A stretch of 64,000 bases of DNA. Origin: Pyropia haitanensis. Taxonomy: Eukaryota > Rhodophyta > Bangiophyceae > Bangiales > Bangiaceae. Under the pieces are notes generated by a model. It saw only the letters and a program-made list of their open reading frames with translations, did no database searches and was not told the origin of the DNA. Made by a program: the position numbers and the translations under genes. The DNA lies in the NCBI GenBank assembly GCA_008729055.1, contig SDUX01000002.1:4491874-4555873 (forward strand). Direction: 5' to 3'. Numbering within the stretch: the stretch's first letter is position 1; every line of letters starts with the position of its first letter. This document shows positions 10,389 through 19,925 of this stretch, piece after piece.

Positions 10389-10972
10389 AGCCACCCCCTC
10401 CGCACCCCCCCCCCCCCGCCGCCATCGTCGTCGACCGCCGGGTAGAGGAGCAGCGTGGAGCCGCGCAGCTCGGCCCAGCACCGCCGCCACGGCGGCGGCC
10501 CCGCGCCCAGCCGCGCCGCGGCGGCCGCGAGCAGCCGCCGCCGCCGCCCGCCGGCGGGGCTCTCGGCGCGGAGCGCCAGCCAGCCCGCCGCCCGCGCGCG
10601 CTGCCGCGACACGAGCGCCAGGCTCGGGTCCTCGGGGGGGGGGGGGGGGAGCGCCCCGGCCACCAGCGCCGCCGCGGCCGGCGCGGCCAGCGGCGACGGC
10701 GGCCCGCCGGGGGGGGCGGCCGGCGCCGGCGGCGCCGCGGGTGGGGGGGCCGCCGGGTGGGGGAAAGATGGCGGCCGCGCCCTGGGGAGGTTGGCCGCGC
10801 CGGGCAGAGGGGCGGCCGCCGCAGCGGGGCCCGCGGCGGCAAAGCCGCCGCCGCCGCCGCCGCCGGCGGCGGCGCCGGGCGGCGGCTGTGGCGGCGGCGG
10901 CGGCGGCGGGGACCCCGTGGCGCCGCGTCTGGGGACGGGCGGCAGGGGCGCCGCCAGACTCCGCCGCCGCAT
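7219..10972 (-). CDS. PH-domain AGC-family Ser/Thr protein kinase (Akt/PKB-like)
   Basis: The ATG at 10972 (MRRRSLAAPL) begins a Pro/Ala-rich N-terminus. A PH domain follows: AGWLALRAE and WRRCWAELRGSTLLLYPAV at about 10430-10610, then, in another frame, PNVLRLAPR and LLLFATAADAGGWHDALL at about 9900-10025. The kinase domain (about 9640-8870) has GSGSSGNVF, ATP-binding Lys in FAMKVIPK, VVYRDLKLENIL (catalytic Asp, 9241-9266), DFGLSKLL, the AGC T-loop TKTLCGTRHYCAPE, and DVWSLGVLAYELL. After a roughly 475-residue Ser/Asp/Gly-rich linker comes LLLGYSFVRKLPG (7412-7440), which looks like an AGC hydrophobic motif with its first Phe replaced by Leu. Frame breaks lie at a 13-nt C-run (10405-10417) and a 12-nt G-run (7906-7917). 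PH plus AGC kinase suggests phosphoinositide-recruited signalling, activated by T-loop and C-tail phosphorylation. It could instead be another PH-kinase subfamily. Confidence 0.82.
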
Positions 10973-11121
10973 CGCGACCGCCGGTGGCGTGCGTCGCGAA
11001 AAGGACGCACAGAGGGAGGGTGCGCGACCGCGACGGGCGGCGGGAGCGGCGCCGCGACCGCACGGGCGCGGCGGCAACGCCGGCGGCGGCGGTTTCCAGG
11101 GGGGGGGACGCGACGGCGGGG

Positions 11122-11155
<34 letters not shown>

Positions 11156-11470
11156 GAGGGGAGCGTGCGCCAGCCAGGGACAGGCGCGGGCCGCGGCGAC
11201 CGCCGTGGGGCGCCCCGCCGCCGCCCTCGACCGGCCGGCCGCCGCGCGGCGGGCGCGCGGCGCACGCCCAAAGCGGCGGGCCGCCCCCTCTCCCCCGGCG
11301 GCGCCAACGCTGGCCGCCGCCGCCGCGGGCGGCCGCGACGGCCGCGCGGGCGTTGCCGCCGCCGCCACCGCCCCACGCCCCTCCCCCACGCACGCCGCGG
11401 TCGCGGCGCACGCCGCGGTCGCGGCGCACGCCGGCGGGCGGGCGGTGGGCGGCGGGCGGCGGGCGGCCGG

Positions 11471-11546
11471 GGCGCGGCGCGGCGCGGCGCGGCGCGGCGC
11501 GGCGCGGCGCGGCGCGGCGCGGCGCGGCGCGGCGCGGCGCGGCGCG
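11471..11546. repeat. (GGCGC)15 pentanucleotide microsatellite
   Basis: About 15 perfect GGCGC units. All three frames are open on both strands because the unit has no stop, which explains several long spurious reading frames across it. Confidence 0.92.
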
Positions 11547-12900
11547 CGCCCCCCCGACGCGGTCGGCACGGCGTGACGCCAACGGGGCGCGACGCGCTGG
11601 CCTGCTGCACCCCACCACGCCCCTCCGCCCGCGTCGCCCCTTCCCCCCACCCCCACACCTCCCCCCCGGCCGCGCGTCTGTCCGTCGGGCGTCTGTCCGT
11701 CGGGCCGGGGGCACCCGTCCGCACTCCCCCACCCCCCCCCACCCCCACCCCCCCGCGGTGGGGCTCGGCCGCCGCCGCCGCCGCCGCCGCCGCCGCCCCC
11801 CACCACCAGCGCACCACCCCCGCCGGGCCGGCAGCCACCCCCGCGGCCGCGGCTGCCGCGCACACCCCCGCCGCGCCGCGGCTTGCCGGCCGCGCCGCCC
11901 CGCGGGGGCCGCCCACCGCCGCGGGTGGCCCGCCGCCACGGCCGCACGGCGCGCGCGGCCGGCCGGGCGGCGGCCGGCCGGCGCCGCCGGCCGCGGTGGC
12001 GGCAGTCGCTGCGGGGCGGGGGAGGGAGGGGAGGGGGGGGGGGGGGGGGGAGGCGTCCGCGGTAGGGGGGGGGGGAGGGGCGTCTGGGGGAGGAGGAGGG
12101 GCGTCAGCCGCGGGGGGGGGTGAGGGGGGGGGGGTGGGCGGTCGGAGGGCAGTGGTGGAATGGGGTGGCCGGGCCTGCGTGGCACCGTCGTCGTGACGAG
12201 GGCGACGCCAACGGGGGTGGGGGTGGGGGTGGCCGCGGCGGGTGAGGGCGCTGCCGCCGCGGCAGCGCGTGCGGCGGCGGCGGCGGCGGCGACGGCGGCG
12301 TCGGCGGCGGCGGCGGCGGTCACCGAGACTGGGTGCTTGGGGGGGGGGGGGGGAGGACGGAGTGTCAAGCGCGACGGCCGCGGCGGTCGGCCACCCCGCC
12401 GTGGGGTGACGCACACGCGCTGTGGTGTGGCAGGGGGGGGGGGGGGGGGGGGGGGGGAGGGTTGGTGATGGAGGAGCGAGCGGTCGCGGCCGCGGCTCCC
12501 GCCGCCGCGGCGTGTCAACAGCCCGGCGGCCGGGCGCGGCGGCCGAGCGAGTGGGAGGTGTGGGGGGGGGGTGGGGGGGGCGGGTGGACGTTTGCGGGCG
12601 TGTGTGCGGTGGTCGCGTCAAGAGGGCAGCGGCCTCGACAGCAGGAGGCCAGGCTTGGGGGGCAGAGGGAGGGGGGGGCCGCCGGCGGGGGTTGATGGTG
12701 GGGAGGGGGGCCCGCCGCCCGTGCCACGTGCGAGGCCGCGCCACAGCGGCCCGCAACGGCGGTGGGTGGGGGCACCCCTCCCAGCCCGCGATGGGATGTG
12801 GGTGGGGGGAAGGAAGAGTAAGGTTGGCACTTATCGATCGTCAAAAGTGGGCTCTCCATTTATGGATCAGATTCCGACACTTACCGATCGGTACACCGGT

Positions 12901-13221
12901 ATCGAGATTGATAAGTTCGGTACATGGCTTCCAGGTGAACTGTTAAGTGCTGTAACTCACACTATTGCGGAGCCAGTTGCCAATAGCGTCCGCGGCCTGT
13001 GCACGCGCGTCGCCACGCTGGAGGCAAACGACACCCACAAACAGGAAGCACGGTGACGCACTTTGCCGTCCACCCGGCCTCCGAACAAGAAACGCAGTGG
13101 GAGCGTGGCTGTGTGGTTGGTGACTGTCGTACAACTTCAGTAGTTTACCAAGTTTACCGAAGAGAGAGTACAAGACGTCGTACCGATATCGATCGGTATA
13201 CCGAATTTTATCGATTTCGAT
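12901..13221. repeat. imperfect inverted repeat in AT-richer island (possible decayed MITE)
   Basis: The left arm, 12901-12924 (ATCGAGATTGATAA then GTTCGGTACA), matches the reverse complement of 13197-13221 at about 20 of 25 positions. There is one gap, and every mismatch is a transition. The arms are about 270 bp apart. Next to them lie short palindromes: ACCGATCGGT (12883-12892) by the left arm, and a cluster around 13179-13202 (CGATATCG, GGTATACC) by the right arm. No coding sequence was recognised between the arms. The island is far less GC-rich than its surroundings. Confidence 0.5.
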
Positions 13222-13955
13222 TACGCAACGACGTTACCAAATCTGTCAATCTTGGGGAGAGGGAGGGTGGGTGATTGCGCGTTGTGCGTGTTGGGGGGGG
13301 GGGGGGCCGCCGCCGGCGGCGGTCCCGGGTGAGCGGCCCGCACCAGGAACGCGGCGGCCCGCGGCTCGCGGCGGCGGCAGCGCGCCATCGCGACCAAAAA
13401 GAGCAAAATAAACACAACAGGCGCGGTTGGAAACTGCCCAATCGATGGGCTCGCGTAGGAGTACGTGGCATGGATGATTGCCACGTTTGCTCACACGGCC
13501 GCCCTCCGCCGCGTGCCCCAGCCGCGGCGCGTGGTGGGCAGGCGGCAGCTGTGCAAGTAACGCGACAATTCATTCCGTGACAAGTCCGGGACGCGACGGG
13601 ACGCGCCCGGCGTGGGCAAGTCCACCCGGATCCCCACGGCGATGGCCAAGCGACCCCCGTGGCCGGCGCCCGTCGTCATGCCCTCAACCTCCCGAGGTCC
13701 GAGCCGCCCGCCGTGATCCCCGCGCCCCGTCGGCGTCGCGGCTGCCGCCGCCCGCCGCCCGGCCCCCGCACCCCGCCCGCCCGGCTGCCGCTCCCCGCCC
13801 GCATCCCGCCGCAGCTCCCGTCCGTGCCGGCCGCCAACCGTCCCCGACCGGCGTGGACCATCGTCCCCCCTCACCCCCCCCGCCGGCGTCGCCGCCCTCG
13901 CTCCCCCCCGGCTACCGCCATCCTGCCGCGCCGGCGGGCGGCCGTCGGGCGGCGC

Positions 13956-13990
<35 letters not shown>

Positions 13991-14009
13991 GCCGCCGCCA
14001 CCACCGCCG

Positions 14010-14088
<79 letters not shown>

Positions 14089-14134
14089 CGTCGCCGTCCT
14101 TGCCCCCCCCCCCCCACCGCTGCCCAGCGGCACG

Positions 14135-14335
14135 ATGGCGCGGCGTGCCAGCTCCGCCACCTCGGCCGCCTCCCCCCCCCCCACCCTCCCCCCCACTCCC
14201 ACCCTCAGTGACCTGCTCACCGCCGCCGCGCGCACGCCCGGCGCGGGCGGCCTCGTCACCTGCACCCCCCCCCCCGCGGCGGGGCCCCCGCCGCCGCCCC
14301 CGCCGCCGTTCCCGCCCCCGCCGCCGCCCCCGCCA

Positions 14336-14378
<43 letters not shown>

Positions 14379-15177
14379 CACGGCGGGCGCCCCCCCCCCC
14401 CCCCCCCCCCCACGCGCCACCACCTGGTGGCGCCCCCCCCCCTCTGCTACGCCACCCTCGACGCGGTCGTGTCGGCCGTCGCCGCGCGCCTGGCGGCGGC
14501 GGTCGCCCCCGGCGGGCGGGTGGCGGTGCTCGCGCCGGCGGGCGCCGTCGCGCTCGCCTACGTCTTTGCCGCCGCGCGGGCGGCGGCCGTGTCGGTGCCG
14601 CTCAACACGCGGTGGGTAGGTGTCGTCGCACCCCGGGGGGCGGGGGTGGGGGGGGGGGGAGGGGGGGGGGGGTGGGGGGGAGCGGATTGAGCGGCCGTCC
14701 GGCGGCCCGGCGGTGGGGGGGTGGGCGGCCGCGTGGGGGACTGGGGGGGGGGGGAGGGGTGCCGGCCGCCGCCGCTGGGGTGGAGGCCGCCCGCCCGCCG
14801 CCGCCGCCGCCGCCGCCGGCACGCCCCACGCGCGCGCCCGCCATAGATGATGACCGTGACTGACCGCGACGTGCCGTGCCGCCGCTGCTGCCACTGCGTT
14901 GGCGCCCCCCCCCCCTCCCCCCCCCCCCCCCCCCCCCAACCTCACCGCACCGCACCGCACCGCACCGCACGGCGGCCGCCGCCGCCGCCGCCGCCCCGGG
15001 CGCGCCGCGTAGAGCGCCGCGGAGCTCGCCGCCGCGATCCGTGACTGTGCCGCGGCGGTGGTGGTCGTGGCGCCGCCCTACGCCGCCGCCGCTGCCGCCC
15101 TCCGCCGCGACTGCCCGGCGGTGCGCACGTGGGTGGACGCGGCGGTTACTGGCGACGGCGGCGGTGGTGGCGGCGGC

Positions 15178-15213
<36 letters not shown>

Positions 15214-15582
15214 CACCTCGACGACGGCTCGTGGGCGCGGCACGGCCCCCTGCTGTCGCCGCTGGTCAACGTTGGCCCGCCGGCGGCCGAGGCGCCCGTC
15301 GCCGCCGCCCGTGCCGGGGCGACGCCGCGGGCGGTGGCGGCGCTCCCCCCCCCCCCCCCCCCCCACCGCCATCGCCACCATCATCTACACGTCTGGCACG
15401 ACCGCGGCGCCCAAAGGGGTGTGTCTCAGCCACGCCGCCCTCGCCGCGGCGGTGGCGATAAAGGCCGCCGCGCTGCCCTACACCCGCGCCATGGTCTACC
15501 TCCACGTCGCGCCGCTCTTCCACGTCGGCGGCCTGTCGTCGGCGCTCGCCGTCACCGCCGTTGGCGGCGGCCACGCCTTCCT

Positions 15583-15613
<31 letters not shown>

Positions 15614-16387
15614 GCCGCCGCCGCCGCCGCCGCCGCCGGTCACCCGCCCGCTCCAGACGTTGTGTCCCTGACGCGGGCGGCCATCCCCGCCGCGCGCGTC
15701 ACGACGCTCGTCGCCGTCCCGTCGGTGCTGGCGGCGCTGGTCACGCCCTCCCCCCCCCCCCCCCCCCCGGGGACCCCCCCCCCACCGCCCACCTACCCGT
15801 CTGTCACGACCGTCTTTTACGGCGGCGCGCCGCTCCCCGCCGCCCTCCGCGCGCGCCTGGCGGTGGCCTTCCCCGCCGCCACCATCGTTGGCGCGTACGG
15901 CCTCACCGAGGCGGCCTCGTCGGTGGCGTTTGTGCACCACGCGGCGCTCGCGGCGGGGTCGCCGCGGCACGCGGCGGCGGGGCGGCCGCCGGCGGGCGTG
16001 CGGCTGCGCATCGGCGCGGGGGGGGAGGTGCTCGTCGCGTCGCCGACGCTCATGGCGGGCTACTGGGGGGACCGGCCGCGGAGCGCGGCCGTCCTGGTTG
16101 GCGGCCGCGGTGGCGGGGGGGAGGGCGCCGCCGGGGGGGGGGGGGGGGGGGTGCCCGCCGCCGCGGACGGCCCGTGGCTCCGCACCGGCGACGTTGGCCG
16201 CCTCGACGCGGGCGGCTGGCTGTGGGTGACGGGCCGCGCCAAGGACGTGATCAAGAGCGGCGGCGAGGCGGTCCACGCGGGGCAGGTGGAGGGCGTCCTC
16301 GGCGCCCACCCGGCCGTCGCGGGCTGTGCGGTCGTTGGCCTCCCGCACGGCCGCTGGGGGGAGGCGGTCGTCGCGGCGGTGGTGGCG

Positions 16388-16422
<35 letters not shown>

Positions 16423-16576
16423 GACGGTCGCGGCGGCCGCCGCGAGCGGCTTGGGGGGGGGGAGGGGGGCGCCGCCAGACGAGCCGCCAGACGAGCCGCC
16501 GCCGCCCCCGTACGGCGTGGCCACGTCGGCGCCGCCGCCGCCGGTCGGCGGGCCGCCCGGCCCGCCCGTGCCACCC

Positions 16577-16614
<38 letters not shown>

Positions 16615-16849
16615 CGCGGCGGGCCGCCTCGAGCGGGAGATGATTGCGTGGTGCGCGCGGCGGCTGAGCGGCTTCAAGGTGCCCAAGCGGGTCTACTTTG
16701 TCGACGCGCTCCCAACGACCGCCAGCGGCAAGGTGCACAAGGGGCTCCTGCGGGAGCAGCTGCTGCGGCTGGGGGGGGGGTGCCGGGGGGGGGGGGGGGG
16801 AAGCTGTGACGCCCCGCGGGGGGGGGGGGGGGGGGGGGGGAAGCGGTGA
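14135..16849 (+). CDS. AMP-binding acyl-CoA synthetase / 4-coumarate-CoA ligase-like enzyme, one intron
   Basis: An adenylate-forming ligase that activates a carboxylic acid with ATP and CoA. The ATG at 14135 starts MARRASSATSAASP, possibly an organelle transit sequence. The N-terminal domain (YATLDAVVSAVAARLA, VAVLAPAGAVALAYVFAAAR, VPLNTRW) ends at a GTAGGT donor. After the intron it resumes with SAAELAAAIRDCAAAVVVVA. Core motifs are A3 TIIYTSGTTAAPKGV (near 15376-15421), FYGGAPLP, A5 GAYGLTEAAS (15891-15920), A7 LRTGDVGRLD, A8 VTGRAKDVIKSGGE (16228-16270) and A10 PTTASGKVHKG with the catalytic Lys. The usual Gly of A3 is Ala. Frame changes occur in C-runs near 14390-14442 and 15345-15364. 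The stop is uncertain: 16849 in the body frame, or 16809 if a G-run indel is real. Ala- and Pro-rich inserts fill loops. Substrate cannot be told from sequence. Confidence 0.85.
14616..15012 (+). other. spliceosomal intron of the acyl-CoA synthetase gene
   Basis: 397 nt, phase 0. The donor GTAGGT follows the Trp codon of NTRW, and the acceptor CGTAG precedes the Ser codon of SAAEL. The protein joined across it has the alignment expected for the family. Internally it is G-run rich, with a pyrimidine-rich 3' part (C-runs around 14905-14940). Confidence 0.8.
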
Positions 16850-17391
16850 GGCGGAGGGGAGGCCGCTGCGCCGGCGGCCGTTGCGATGGCCACCCCTGCA
16901 GGGGGAACGCCGCGCCCGCCGTGCGGGTAGGCTGCCGTCTGGTGGACGGCACGCAGCGGGCGTGCCCTTTTTTTTTGTTGTTCTTGGTGTTGTTTTGCCG
17001 TGCCTAGCGCGCCGACGGGACCGCCGCCGCGGCTGGCTGGCGCCGCCGCCGCGCGGCGGCCGGGCGGCGGCCCCAGCCGCGTCGGCGCTGCCGTCGCGGC
17101 CGCGGCGGCGGCGCACCCCCGAGGGCGGCTGGGGCGCCACGCCCAGCGTCCCGTCCCGCCGCCGCCGCCGCCACGGCCCAGCCGCCGCCGCGGCCGCCCG
17201 CCACCGACGGGCCCCGCCGCCGTCGGCTGGGACTTTTTTTTTTATCTACCCGAGCGTGGCGCGCACGTCGAGCCAGGCAGGCGCCCCGGCTGGCCGCGGC
17301 GTTGCCCGGCAGCAGACCCGCGGCGGGCGGCCGGCCGCCGCCGCGGGCCGTGCCGCCCGCCCCTCCATGGCCCCGGCGACGCGGCGGCCGC
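16850..17391. other. convergent 3' intergenic region
   Basis: About 540 bp between two gene ends. T-rich stretches at about 16966-16995 (plus-strand side) and 17233-17243 sit where 3' untranslated regions of the facing genes should end. No gene was recognised. Confidence 0.45.
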
Positions 17392-18734
17392 TCAGTCGCT
17401 CGCCGCGGCGGCCGCGGGCGCCGCGGCGCCCCCCCCCCCCCCCCCCCCTTGCCACCTGCGCACCCCCCCCCCCCCACCGTCGGCGTCTGCGTGCTGCGGC
17501 ACGCCGAGGCGGCGGCCGACCTCGTCCCGCACCGCCGCGGTAAACGCTTCGAGCGCCCCCCGCGCGACGCACTGCCGCTCCGCCCCCCCCGCCGCCCACG
17601 CCCAGTCGCCGCTGCCCGTTGCCGCGGCGGCGGCGGCCAGCCCCAGCCGCACCACCGTCACGCCCGCCACCGCCGGGGGCTCGTGTGGCGGCAGCAGCCC
17701 CCCCAGGTGGCCGGTCGACACGACCAGCCGCGGCACCGACGGCACAATGCCGAGGCGCGCAAAGAGCGGCCCGACCGGCCGGGCGGCGGCGCCCCAGCGG
17801 CCCGCCGCCGCCTCGGCGTACGCGGCGCGGAGGACGCAGACGCCCGGCTCCCGCCCGCGGCTGGTGAGGACGCCGTGCGCCACGTCCGCCGCGACCGACG
17901 GCGGCACGCCCGCCGCCGCCGCGTCCGCGTCGGCCGCCACGCACGCGGCGGCGTAGGCGGCGACGGCGGCGCCGGCGCGGCGCGCCCGCCACACCACCCA
18001 CGGCTTGAGCGCGTCGGTGGGGGCGGTGGCGCCGCCCGCGGCGGCGGCCACGACCGCCGCCGGCACCGGCGCGCCGCCGTGGAAGCGGCGGCCAATCGCG
18101 TTGACAAAGGCGGCCTCGAGGGCGGCCGCCTCGGCCGCCGCCGGCGGCGCCCCCGCGGCGGCCTCGGCGCTGCCCACGAGCGCCGCCGCCGCGGCGGCAA
18201 CGTCCGCGTGGACGACGCTGCCGGCGGCGGCGGGCGCGAACTTGGCGTCCAGGTACGCGCGGCGGCCGGCGTAGGCGGGGCAGCCGGCGGGGAGGAGCGC
18301 GAGGAACCAGCCGCCGGGCGGGTGCGCGCGGGTGAGCGGGAGGTAGCGGCGGAGCCAGGCGGGGAGGTGGGCGACCGCGTCGGGGGGGGCGGCGGCGGCG
18401 CCGCCGGGGGGGGCCCCCACCCGCTCGACGGTGCCCGACGCGAGGAGCGCGCGGATGGCGGCGGGCTCCTCGACGGTAATGACGTCCATGCCGAGGAGGG
18501 GCTTGCGGAGGCGCGTGTAGCGGCGGTCCGCGACGGGGGGGGGGGGAGGGGGGGGGGTGCGGCCGGGCCACCACGACCACCGGCGGGAGGCCGCCGCGGG
18601 GGGGGAGGGGGGGGGGGGCCGCCGCCGCCGCCCTTGCCGCCGTCGGCTGCCGCCTCGCTCGTGGGGCTCGCACCCGCCGCCGCCACCGTCGCCGCCGGCG
18701 CCACCGCCGCCGCCGTGGCGGACGGGTCTGCCAT
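17392..18734 (-). CDS. cytochrome P450-like protein with degenerate motifs
   Basis: About 400 residues with P450-like order. Near the N-terminus are RLRKPLLGMDVITVEEPAAI and IRALLASGTVERVG, followed by AYAGRRAYLDAKFAP (C-helix-like), a long Ala-rich helical region and FVNAIGRRFHGG. Near the C-terminus is GDWAWAAGGAERQCVARGAL, with Cys at about 17569-17571 in heme-ligand position. The canonical FxxGxRxCxG is altered: Arg at -2 is kept, but the Phe, the usual Gly position and the last Gly are not. A clean ExxR helix is missing (EAAAGR instead). Altered heme loops are known in the CYP74 group (hydroperoxide lyase, allene oxide synthase), so an oxylipin enzyme is possible but unproven. The ATG at 18734 (MADPSATAAAVAP) is out of frame with the body, with G/C-runs at 18535-18557 and 18599-18620 between them. 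No membrane anchor was seen. Alternatives are a non-P450 helical protein or a non-catalytic relative. Confidence 0.5.
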
Positions 18735-19917
18735 CACGGCCGCTTGGCCCGTCGCCACCGCGTGCGCGTCCACGGGGGTGCGGGTGGCGCAGCCGCCGCC
18801 GTCGACCGCGACGCGAGGCGCGCGCGCGCTCGCGGCCTTGTGGTGCACCCGGGCAGCGGGGACGGAGCGCGGGAGGGACGAAGACGAGGCCGCGGCGGGG
18901 GCCGGGGGGGGGGGGGCGCCGACGACGGCGGCGCGCGTCACCGCCGGTGCTTGGTAGCCGCGGGGACGTCCCTGCCCCGTTGGGATGGAAGAGGGGGGGG
19001 AGCGGAGGCGGTGGTGGGACAAGAGCGGGAGGGGCCGCGTGGCCGCCTCGATGTCGGACGGGGGCGGGAAGGCAGCGACGGTTATATAACCCCGTCCCGT
19101 CGCTGCGCGTTGCCCCGCGCTGCGCGCGGTCGTAGGCCGCTGGGGTGCGCAGGGGCCAAAGCAACAGCAACGGGGGGAGTGGGGGCGGGCGCACGCAGGG
19201 GGTCGCGCCCCGACGGCGCCCGCCCCGCCCCCAAACCGTCTGACGACGAGCGCGGCGCGGCGGGTGGGCGGCGGCGAGCCGCGGCCGCGGGAGGGCCCCA
19301 GCCGGCCGCGGCCGGTCCGCCGGGGGGCGACCCGCCGCCGCCACAGAGGTCGCGGCGGGTGGGCGCGCTCCCACCCGCCGGTGCGGGTGGCGCGCAAGCA
19401 CCACCCGAGCGCGCCTCCCCCACCCGTCCCCCCCACCCGTCGGCGCGCCGTCGCCCTTTTCGACGCGCAGCAAGGGGGGGCAAGCGGCGGGGGGCGGGCT
19501 CCCCGCCGCCTTTGCCCCCGCCGAGACCACGATGGCGCCATCGTCGGCGGTGATGGCCTGCGCGTCAGGGCGCGTGCGCCGACGAGCTGGGAAAGGCGGT
19601 CCGACGGCGGCCGCCGCTGCCATGTTGGCAGCAGAGACGCACCGCTGGGCGCTGCCCCCGCCGCCCTCCTCCCGCGCGTACGGGTGGGTGACAGGCGAAC
19701 GACGGTCGCGGACACGTCCGCACGGGTCGTACGCAATCCAAAAAGGCGCTCCCCGGGACGGGTGGCGCCGCCCCGCTGGCGGGTGGCCGCCTGCCACCGC
19801 GGCGGCGGCGGGGATTGGCTGGCGCGGCGGTGGCCGTGCTGGCGGATTTCCATGACAGCGGCGTCCTGCCTGCCAGGCGAGGGGGTGCGCCCTCCGCTTC
19901 GTCGGAAGATTTTTGGT
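18735..19917. other. 5' flank of the P450-like gene up to the transposon array
   Basis: About 1.2 kb upstream of the minus-strand P450-like gene. It holds a TATA-like palindrome at 19079-19092 and otherwise GC-rich DNA without a recognisable gene. It ends at the 8-bp duplication that borders the tandem array. Confidence 0.45.
19079..19092. promoter_or_regulatory. TATA-like palindrome GGTTATATAACC
   Basis: A perfect palindromic TATA sequence in otherwise very GC-rich DNA, about 350 bp upstream of the P450-like start codon on the minus strand. It reads the same on both strands, so direction is not given by the site itself. It is a candidate core promoter only. Confidence 0.4.
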
Positions 19918-19925
19918 GCCCGTTG
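19918..19925. repeat. left target-site duplication GCCCGTTG
   Basis: The 8 bases immediately left of the first element copy are repeated exactly at 27115-27122, immediately right of the last copy. This is the expected footprint of one insertion into GCCCGTTG. Confidence 0.85.

Larger units (their letters stand above)
10973..14134. other. 3.2-kb divergent intergenic region: GC microsatellites then AT-richer island
   Basis: It lies between the kinase start (minus) and the acyl-CoA synthetase start (plus). From 11000 to 12800 it is dominated by low-complexity DNA: a 32-nt G-run at 11123-11154, a GGCGC array, an 18-nt duplication near 11390-11430 and a 25-nt G-run at 12433-12457. From 12820 to 13300 the composition drops sharply toward AT and holds an imperfect inverted repeat. 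A long GCC-rich stretch at about 13957-14095 abuts the next gene. The long open frames here are products of composition. Extra 5' exons of either gene cannot be excluded. Confidence 0.5.

Noticed and set aside
9403..12123. Plus-strand open frame of about 900 codons opposite the kinase
   Set aside because: Pro/Ala/Arg-rich translation with no motif. It is antisense to conserved PH and kinase motifs and passes through stop-free GGCGC and GCC repeats, so it is compositional.
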